This document shows positions 58,327 to 64,000 of a stretch of DNA of 64,000 nucleotides, one piece after another (the first letter of the stretch is position 1; each line of letters begins with the position of its first letter). The translations under genes were made by a program, and so were the position numbers. The stretch spans positions 21,520-85,519 of the forward strand of contig NZ_MOBP01000017.1 in assembly GCF_003732665.1 (NCBI RefSeq). Reading direction: 5' to 3'. The stretch comes from Pseudomonas frederiksbergensis. GTDB lineage: Bacteria > Pseudomonadota > Gammaproteobacteria > Pseudomonadales > Pseudomonadaceae. The notes below the pieces were generated by a model. It made no database searches. It saw only the letters and a list, made by a program, of their open reading frames with translations, and was not told the DNA's origin.

Positions 58327-60472
58327 TGATCTGCCCCTTCTTCAACGCTTCCATCACGGCGGCTTTCGGGCCATCGGCGAGAATCTGTCCACGGTCGATC
58401 ACCAACAGGCGATCCACCAGCGACAGTAGCGACGCCCGGTGCGTCACCAGCACCACGGTTTTGCTTTCAATCACTGCAGCAAGGCGTTGCTTGAGGCGTT
58501 CTTCGCCGGTGTTGTCCATGGCGCTGGTCGGTTCGTCGAGCAGCAGGATCGGCGGATTGAGCAACAGTGCGCGAGCGAGGGCCACGTTCTGGCGCTGGCC
58601 GCCGGACAGGTTCTGCCCGCGCTCGCCGACTTGCAGTTCATAACCTTGCGGGTGCAGACGGGCGAATTCGTGGACGCCGGCCAGTTCGGCGGCTTGTAGC
58701 ACCAGTTCGTCTTCTACATAGCGCGCACCCGAGACCAAGTTGTCGCGCAGCGTACCGGCGAGCAATTGAATGTCCTGGGGCACGTAGCCAATGTTGTGGC
58801 GCAACTCGCTGACGTCGATCTGGCGGATATCCACACCATCCACCAGCAAGGCGCCGTCGTCCGGTTGATAAAGGCCCACCAGCAACTTGGCCAGGGAGCT
58901 TTTGCCCGAGCCGCTGCGACCGATGATGCCGATTTTTTCGCCGGGTTTGATGATCAGGTTGATGTTCTTCAGCGCCGGATTTTGCTGGTTCGGGTAAGTG
59001 AAGTTCAGCTGACGGCATTCGATGGCGCCTTGCAGGACCTTGCGGCTCAGCGGGCGCTCGTCGAAATTGCGCTCTTGCGGCAGCTCCATCATCTGGTCCA
59101 CCGAGACCATCGTCACCTTCGCTTGCTGGTAACGGGTCAGCAGGCCGGACAGCGAGGCCAGCGGGCTCAGCGCACGACCGCTGAGCATGTAGCAGGCAAT
59201 CAGGCCGCCCATGCTCAGGTGACCGTCGATGATCTGGTACACGCCGAAGACGATCATGATCACCCCGGCCAGTTGCTGGATCAGCAAGGTGATGTTCATC
59301 GCCAGGCCGGAGAGCATTTTCACCCGCAGTTCGAGGCGGCTTAGGGTGCCGATGGTCTGTTCCCACTGGTACTGGCGTTCGCTTTCGGCGTTGTTGACCT
59401 TCACCGCGTCGAGGCCGGCGAGGGTTTCGATCAGGCTCGACTGACGCTCGGCGGCGAGGGCCATGGTGCGTTCCATCGTCGCTACCAGCGGCTTCTGCAA
59501 CGCATAACCGATCAGCAGCGCAATCGGGAACGCCAGCACCGGAATCCACACCAGGTGCCCGCCAAGAATGGCGATGACCATGAAGATCAGCAGGGTAAAC
59601 GGCAGGTCGATCAGGCTAGTCAGCGTCAGCGAGGCGAGGAAGTCGCGCAGGCTCTGAAACTCGTGGATGTTCTGCGCGAAGCTGCCGACCCGGGCCGGGC
59701 GGTACTTCATGGCCATGCCGACGATGCGCTCGAACAGCGTGGCCGAGATGATCAGGTCGGTTTTCTTCCCGGCCAGGTCCAGACACAGACTGCGCAGGCT
59801 CTTGAGGATCAGGTCGAACAGATAGGCGCCGGTGATGCCGATCGCCAGCACCCACAGGGTCGATTCCGCCTGGTTCGGCACCACGCGGTCGTAGACGTTC
59901 ATCACGAACAGCGGCGCGGCCATGGCGATGATGTTGATCAGGAAACTGGCGGCGATGGCGTCGGCATACAGCCAGCGCGAACGCTTGAGGGTGTCGCGGA
60001 ACCACGAACGCGCACGCGGAATCAGCGTGCCGTGGTTCACGTCAAATTTATGTTGGGGTTGGGCGAAGAAGACTTTGCCGATGTAGTCGTCGGCCAGCAA
60101 TTCACGGCTGACGACACTTTCGCCGCCATCGGTTTCGCTGAGCAGCACACGGGCCTGGTCGTCGCCCTGCCAGCCAAGCAAAACGGCACTGCGTCCGTCC
60201 TTGAGCAGCAACAGCGCCGGCATCGCAATCGCCGGAATGTCTTCCAGCTTGCGTTGCAGCACCCGCCCTTGCAGGCCGGCGCGAGCGGCGGCACGGGGCA
60301 GCAACTCGACGCTCAGGCGTTGCTTGGGCAGCGGCAGACCGGTGGTGAGCATCGCCGCGCTGGCCGGTTTCTGGTGCAGCGTGCACAGGGCCAGCAGACC
60401 ATCCAGTAACGGATCGTCATGCAGCGCGCGTGGATCATGAATGAGTTGAACTCGACTGACTTCTGATTCCAC
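58316..60472 (-). CDS. lapB: LapB, type I secretion ABC transporter with C39-like domain
   Basis: 718 residues from GTG 60472 (AAGAG upstream); an in-frame GTG at 60481 is less likely. The N-terminal 130 residues are a degenerate C39 peptidase-like domain (DPLLDGLLALCTLHQK without a proper catalytic triad context). Six membrane helices and an ATPase follow: GRSGSGKSS, LSGGQRQNVALARAL, ILLLDEPTSAMD and VLVTHRASL. It drives LapA export without cutting a leader. Upstream of lapC, downstream of lapE. Confidence 0.95.
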   Translation of the reverse strand: MESEVSRVQLIHDPRALHDDPLLDGLLALCTLHQKPASAAMLTTGLPLPKQRLSVELLPRAAARAGLQGRVLQRKLEDIPAIAMPALLLLKDGRSAVLLGWQGDDQARVLLSETDGGESVVSRELLADDYIGKVFFAQPQHKFDVNHGTLIPRARSWFRDTLKRSRWLYADAIAASFLINIIAMAAPLFVMNVYDRVVPNQAESTLWVLAIGITGAYLFDLILKSLRSLCLDLAGKKTDLIISATLFERIVGMAMKYRPARVGSFAQNIHEFQSLRDFLASLTLTSLIDLPFTLLIFMVIAILGGHLVWIPVLAFPIALLIGYALQKPLVATMERTMALAAERQSSLIETLAGLDAVKVNNAESERQYQWEQTIGTLSRLELRVKMLSGLAMNITLLIQQLAGVIMIVFGVYQIIDGHLSMGGLIACYMLSGRALSPLASLSGLLTRYQQAKVTMVSVDQMMELPQERNFDERPLSRKVLQGAIECRQLNFTYPNQQNPALKNINLIIKPGEKIGIIGRSGSGKSSLAKLLVGLYQPDDGALLVDGVDIRQIDVSELRHNIGYVPQDIQLLAGTLRDNLVSGARYVEDELVLQAAELAGVHEFARLHPQGYELQVGERGQNLSGGQRQNVALARALLLNPPILLLDEPTSAMDNTGEERLKQRLAAVIESKTVVLVTHRASLLSLVDRLLVIDRGQILADGPKAAVMEALKKGQISVA

Positions 60473-60514
60473 GCTCGGCACTCTTGGCTAACAATTGAAC
60501 AATAAAGGTCCTGC

Positions 60515-61867
60515 TCAATTCATACCGGGCAATTGAACCTTTGGCTTCACGTCGTTCTGCACAACGGATGCCAACGGTGCGACCACTCCCTGGCTCTTGA
60601 GCAACTCGCCCATGGTCGCCTTGATTCGGTACTGAGTAAATAACTGAGTGTTTTTTATGTCCGCCAGACGACGGGACGCGGTGAACAACTCGTTTTCACT
60701 GTCGAGCAAGTCGAGCAAGGTCCGCTGACCGAGGCTGAACTGCTTCTGGTAAGCGGTGCGCACCGCGGTGCTGTGGTCGACATATTGCTGGGCGATCGGC
60801 ACTTGGGCATTGGCGTTGTTCAACGCGTTCCAGGCCAGGCCCAGTTCTTCGTTCAACACGCGCAAGGCGTTGTTGCGGATATCCAGCGCCTGGTTCGACA
60901 GGTACGACTTGGATTCCAGGTCCGCCTTGTTGCTGCCACCGGCGAACAGGTTGAAGCGCATGCGCAACATGGCTTGCCATTCGTTGCTGTGACCATTCTG
61001 GCCGTCGACATCGTTGTCGGCAGAACGCCCCAGTTCGGCGTCGAAACGCGGGTAGAACGACGACTTGGCGGCGTCGTACTGCTTCTCGGCGGCGGCGATA
61101 TCAGACTCGGCGGAGCGCAGGATCGGGCTGTTTTCCAGCATCTGCGAGCGGGCTTCATTCAGGTTGGCCGGCAGCAGGGCGAGGAATGGCGCAGGACGCT
61201 CGAGCTGGTCGGGCATCTGGCCCACGGCACTGAGGAAGTTGGTCTCGGCGTCGGCCAGGTTGGTCTGTTCGGTGATCAGGTTGTTGCGGGCCTGGGCCAT
61301 ACGGGCTTCGGCCTGATCCATGTCAGCGCCGCTGCCAACACCCCGGGAGGTGCGCAATTTGATCTGATCGAAGATCCGCTCGTGGCTCTTCAGGTTCTCT
61401 TCGGCCAGACGCACGAATTCGCGGCGGGTCAGCACGTCGAGGTAAACCTGGGCCACGGTCAACGCGGTGCGCTCGGAAGTGCCCAGCAGGGAATAGGCAC
61501 GGGAGTTAACGGTGGCTTGTTGACGCCCCACTTCGCTGGACGTCGCAAAACCGTCAAAAACCATTTGCGACAGACGCAAACTTGACTCGCTGCGGTTCAG
61601 GGTTTCCCAGTGATTGCTGCCGGTGTCGGCGCGGGTGGTGACGTTATCCGTACCTTCGCGACCATAACCGCCCAGCAGATCGACCCGTGGCAGGTATCCA
61701 CCTTTGGCGGCCTTTAACTGATAATCCGCGGCCAATCGGCTATTAACCGCTGCCTGGATTTCCGGATGGACGTCCAGCGCTTGTTGCATGGCTTCTGGAA
61801 GGCTTTGTGCTTGGACGAAACTGGCGGCAAGGGCGAAGGGTAACGCTTTGAACAAGTACGAACGCAT
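60515..61867 (-). CDS. lapE: LapE, TolC-like outer-membrane channel
   Basis: 450 residues from ATG 61867; the frame to 61903 has no signal peptide at its start. Signal YLFKALPFALAASFVQAQ, then the two TolC halves (LPEAMQQALDVHPEIQAAVNSRLAADYQLKAAKGGYLPRVDLLGGYG; DLESKSYLSNQALDIRNNALRVLNEE). It also has the conserved GQRTLLDLLDSENELFTASRRLADIKN. It is the exit duct for LapA and, according to work on LapA, the place where the adhesin's N-terminal module is held. First gene of lapEBC. Confidence 0.95.
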   Translation of the reverse strand: MRSYLFKALPFALAASFVQAQSLPEAMQQALDVHPEIQAAVNSRLAADYQLKAAKGGYLPRVDLLGGYGREGTDNVTTRADTGSNHWETLNRSESSLRLSQMVFDGFATSSEVGRQQATVNSRAYSLLGTSERTALTVAQVYLDVLTRREFVRLAEENLKSHERIFDQIKLRTSRGVGSGADMDQAEARMAQARNNLITEQTNLADAETNFLSAVGQMPDQLERPAPFLALLPANLNEARSQMLENSPILRSAESDIAAAEKQYDAAKSSFYPRFDAELGRSADNDVDGQNGHSNEWQAMLRMRFNLFAGGSNKADLESKSYLSNQALDIRNNALRVLNEELGLAWNALNNANAQVPIAQQYVDHSTAVRTAYQKQFSLGQRTLLDLLDSENELFTASRRLADIKNTQLFTQYRIKATMGELLKSQGVVAPLASVVQNDVKPKVQLPGMN

Positions 61868-62226
61868 GTAGAAAATTTCCCAGAACTTCTTGTCTTGAAT
61901 CACAGCAAAGAGTGGCGCTGCGTCGGATGATGGTGACCGGAATGACCGTATGTCGGAAAGTTCAAAACAGGAACTGGATCACACGCTGTAGGACAGGTCG
62001 CCGCTTAAATATCAATGTGACATTACTGGGGCGATTGTTTAGGATGGCACCCATAAGGTCAATAGTTTGGCATAAACTAAATAGCGAAAAAATATAGCCA
62101 AATTATTGACGGATTGCAGCGTCAAGCTTATGCACTAAATTTTTTAAAAGTACGTCCAGACTGCTTTGGCGAGTTCGCCATCAGGTCCATGGAAGTCAAC
62201 TGAACGTGACACCCGGAGAGTCTTCA
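61868..62226. promoter_or_regulatory. Divergent lapE-lapA control region
   Basis: 359 bases between the divergent lap genes with an AT-rich core (about 62040-62150) that must hold both promoters. GGAGAG lies 7 nt before the lapA start. I could not assign definite -35/-10 boxes; binding of a c-di-GMP-responsive activator such as FleQ is known for related lap promoters but is not demonstrated by sequence here. Confidence 0.5.
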
Positions 62227-64000
62227 ATGAGCAGTGTTGTTGCCATCGTCAAAAGCATTGTTGGTCAAGTTTTCGCGGTGTCCCCAGAGGGCGTCCGCCG
62301 CGTACTCGTTGAAGGCGACCGGCTGTTTGTCGGCGATCAGGTAGACACCGGTGCCGCTGGCGCCGTCACGCTCGAACTGGCCGATGGCCGGACCCTGGAC
62401 CTGGGCCGCGACACCCAATGGAGTGGCACCGATCCGGATTCCAGCACCGACCTGGCAGAAGCCACTGCACAAGCCGCGCCATCGGTTGAAGAGCTGCAGC
62501 AGGCCATCGTTGCCGGCGCCGACCCGACCAAAGACCTCGAAGCCACCGCAGCCGGCCCAACCGCTGCGGGCACTGGCGGCGCAGCAGGTGGTGGCCATAG
62601 CTTCGTGCTGTTGGATGCCACCGCTGGCCGGGTAGACCCGACCATTGGTTTCCCGACCGCGGGCATCGGCTCTGCCGGGGCGGCCACCCAGAACACCATT
62701 GGCGGCCAGACCACCAACAACGCCAACATCGTGCAGGCCTCGACCCTGAGCCTCAGCGCCACGCCGACCATCACCGAAGCCGGCGGCGTGCTGGTTTACA
62801 CCGCGACCCTGACCCAGGCACCGACCAGCGACCTGACCATCACCCTGTCCAACGGCTCGGTGATCGTGATCCAGGCGGGCCAAACCACCGGCACCGTCAA
62901 CGTGCCCCTGGCGCCGAACGACACCGTTTATAACGACCCGAGCCAAATCGACGTCACCGTCACCGGCACCACCGGCGGCGCCGGCATCATCGTCACCACG
63001 CCAACCGGCCCGGCGACGACTCAAGTCACCGACACCATCGACACCACCACCGTCACCCTGACCGCGGGCAACACCGTCACCGAAGGCGGCGTCATTACCT
63101 ACACCGCGACCCTGACCAACCCGGCACAGACCCCGGTCACCGTCACCCTGTCCAACGGTTCGACCATCACCATCGAAGCCGGCAAGACCACCGGCAGCGT
63201 GGACGTTCCGACGCCAGCCAATGACGTTTATCAGAACGGCAGCACCGTCACGACCACGATCACCGGCACCACCGGCGGCAACTTCGAACAGTTGACCCCG
63301 AACCCGACGCCGGCCGTGACGACCATTACCGATTCGGTCGACACCACCACCGTCACCCTGACGGCGGGCAACACCGTCACCGAAGGCGGCGTGATTACCT
63401 ACACCGCGACCTTGACCAACCCGGCGCAGACGCCAGTCACGGTCACCCTGTCCAACGGCTCAACCATCACCATCGAAGCCGGCAAAACCACCGGCAGCGT
63501 GGATGTTCCGACGCCAGCCAATGACGTCTATCAGAACGGCAGCACCGTCACGACCACGATCACCGGCACCACCGGCGGCAACTTCGAACAGTTGACCCCG
63601 AACCCGACGCCGACCGTGACGACCATTACCGATTCGGTCGACACCTCCACCGTCACCCTGACCGCGGGCAACACCGTCACCGAAGGCGGCGTGATTACCT
63701 ACACCGCGACCCTGACCAACCCGGCGCAGACCCCGGTCACCGTGACCCTTTCCAACGGTTCGACCATCACCATCGAAGCCGGTAAAACCACCGGCAGCGT
63801 GGACGTTCCGACGCCAGCCAATGACGTTTATCAGAACGGCAGCACCGTCACGACCACGATCACCGGCACCACCGGCGGCAACTTCGAACAGTTGACCCCG
63901 AACCCGACGCCGGCCGTGACGACCATTACCGATTCGGTCGACACCACCACCGTCACCCTGACCGCGGGCAACACCGTCACCGAAGGCGGCGTGATTACCT
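62227..64000 (+). CDS. lapA: LapA-type giant biofilm adhesin (5' part, runs off the window)
   Basis: At least 591 residues. The N-terminal retention module is MSSVVAIVKSIVGQVFAVSPEGVRRVLVEGDRLFVGDQV (residues 1-39), followed by ELADGRTLDLG. Two TAAG motifs, at residues 107-110 and 112-115, match the double-Ala site cut by the protease LapG. Near-identical 100-residue repeats (TVTEGGVITYTATLTNPAQTPVTVTLSNGS) begin at about residue 270 after one divergent unit. The adhesin is exported by LapEBC and kept in the outer membrane by the module until c-di-GMP falls. lapD and lapG are not in the window. Confidence 0.95.
   Translation, partial: MSSVVAIVKSIVGQVFAVSPEGVRRVLVEGDRLFVGDQVDTGAAGAVTLELADGRTLDLGRDTQWSGTDPDSSTDLAEATAQAAPSVEELQQAIVAGADPTKDLEATAAGPTAAGTGGAAGGGHSFVLLDATAGRVDPTIGFPTAGIGSAGAATQNTIGGQTTNNANIVQASTLSLSATPTITEAGGVLVYTATLTQAPTSDLTITLSNGSVIVIQAGQTTGTVNVPLAPNDTVYNDPSQIDVTVTGTTGGAGIIVTTPTGPATTQVTDTIDTTTVTLTAGNTVTEGGVITYTATLTNPAQTPVTVTLSNGSTITIEAGKTTGSVDVPTPANDVYQNGSTVTTTITGTTGGNFEQLTPNPTPAVTTITDSVDTTTVTLTAGNTVTEGGVITYTATLTNPAQTPVTVTLSNGSTITIEAGKTTGSVDVPTPANDVYQNGSTVTTTITGTTGGNFEQLTPNPTPTVTTITDSVDTSTVTLTAGNTVTEGGVITYTATLTNPAQTPVTVTLSNGSTITIEAGKTTGSVDVPTPANDVYQNGSTVTTTITGTTGGNFEQLTPNPTPAVTTITDSVDTTTVTLTAGNTVTEGGVIT
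63020..64000 (+). repeat. Near-identical 300-bp tandem repeats in lapA
   Basis: Units start at about 63037, 63337, 63637 and 63937 with only a few base differences between them (for example at codons for Ala/Thr near the unit ends). The array continues beyond the window. Such repeats are prone to gain and loss of units. Confidence 0.95.

Noticed and set aside
1..64000. tRNA, rRNA or tmRNA genes
   Set aside because: No T-loop GGTTCGAATCC-type signature with a matching acceptor stem and no rRNA-like stretch was found on either strand by eye.

Overview
The window looks like chromosomal DNA of a fluorescent-group Pseudomonas. Support comes from the high GC content, nine REP/BIME-type inverted repeats of the GCGGGCTTGCTCGCGAA and GCGAGGCTTGCCCGCGAA kinds, a complete pgaABCD operon, and a lapA-lapEBC biofilm locus. 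About 53 genes or gene remnants can be supported. No rRNA, tRNA, CRISPR array or intact insertion sequence was seen.

Layout. 1-2.9 kb is a low-GC, accessory-looking edge. It holds a DUF4062-SIR2-like protein (probable NAD-handling defence gene, cut by the window), a terminator, a cluster of 12-bp direct repeats, then an elaborate structured leader in front of a 31-aa ORF and a DUF3077 gene. 2.9-5.8 kb is a VWA lipoprotein (frameshifted) / ECF sigma / anti-sigma-like operon. 5.9-8.1 kb has a YbhB-type protein and a Rieske-FAD reductase. 8.2-14.6 kb is pgaDCBA (PNAG exopolysaccharide). 14.8-26.1 kb is housekeeping and efflux: YdgA, a MarR-FUSC-DUF1656-HlyD-OMF exporter with a palindromic operator, a HigA-type antitoxin fragment, DUF2789, YbaK, NfeD-slipin, and a DUF6124 gene behind a second copy of the structured leader.

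26.2-46.3 kb is the most unusual stretch. A 7.6-kb gene encodes a secreted repeat protein (LEPR-XLL motif, DUF4347 caspase/CHAT-like domain, Gly-rich region, 17 Ig-like repeats). It heads an apparent operon with a TolC-like protein, an APS kinase, an Asp/Asn hydroxylase and a sulfotransferase. A second sulfotransferase, a GT39-type glycosyltransferase, a tail-collar protein, DUF6916, GNAT, and a trio of adaptor-like proteins (one a PqqD-like/M50/HlyD fusion) follow. I read this as a candidate system for exporting and chemically modifying a giant surface protein; that is inference from gene content and order. 46.6-52.7 kb holds a NYN nuclease behind palindromes and a leader terminator, an EmrAB-OMF efflux operon, and a LysR regulator. 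52.9-56.6 kb is a TauD-type dioxygenase with an ABC importer. 57.0-64.0 kb is lapC, lapB, lapE and, divergently, the start of lapA with LapG-type TAAG sites.

The best candidate for something undescribed at the nucleic-acid level is the pair of leaders at 1731-1953 and 25471-25700. They precede unrelated protein families, yet share one layout with compensatory base changes. In both, an internal segment can pair either with an upstream copy or with a downstream copy that covers the ribosome binding site. This is what a two-state RNA switch would look like.
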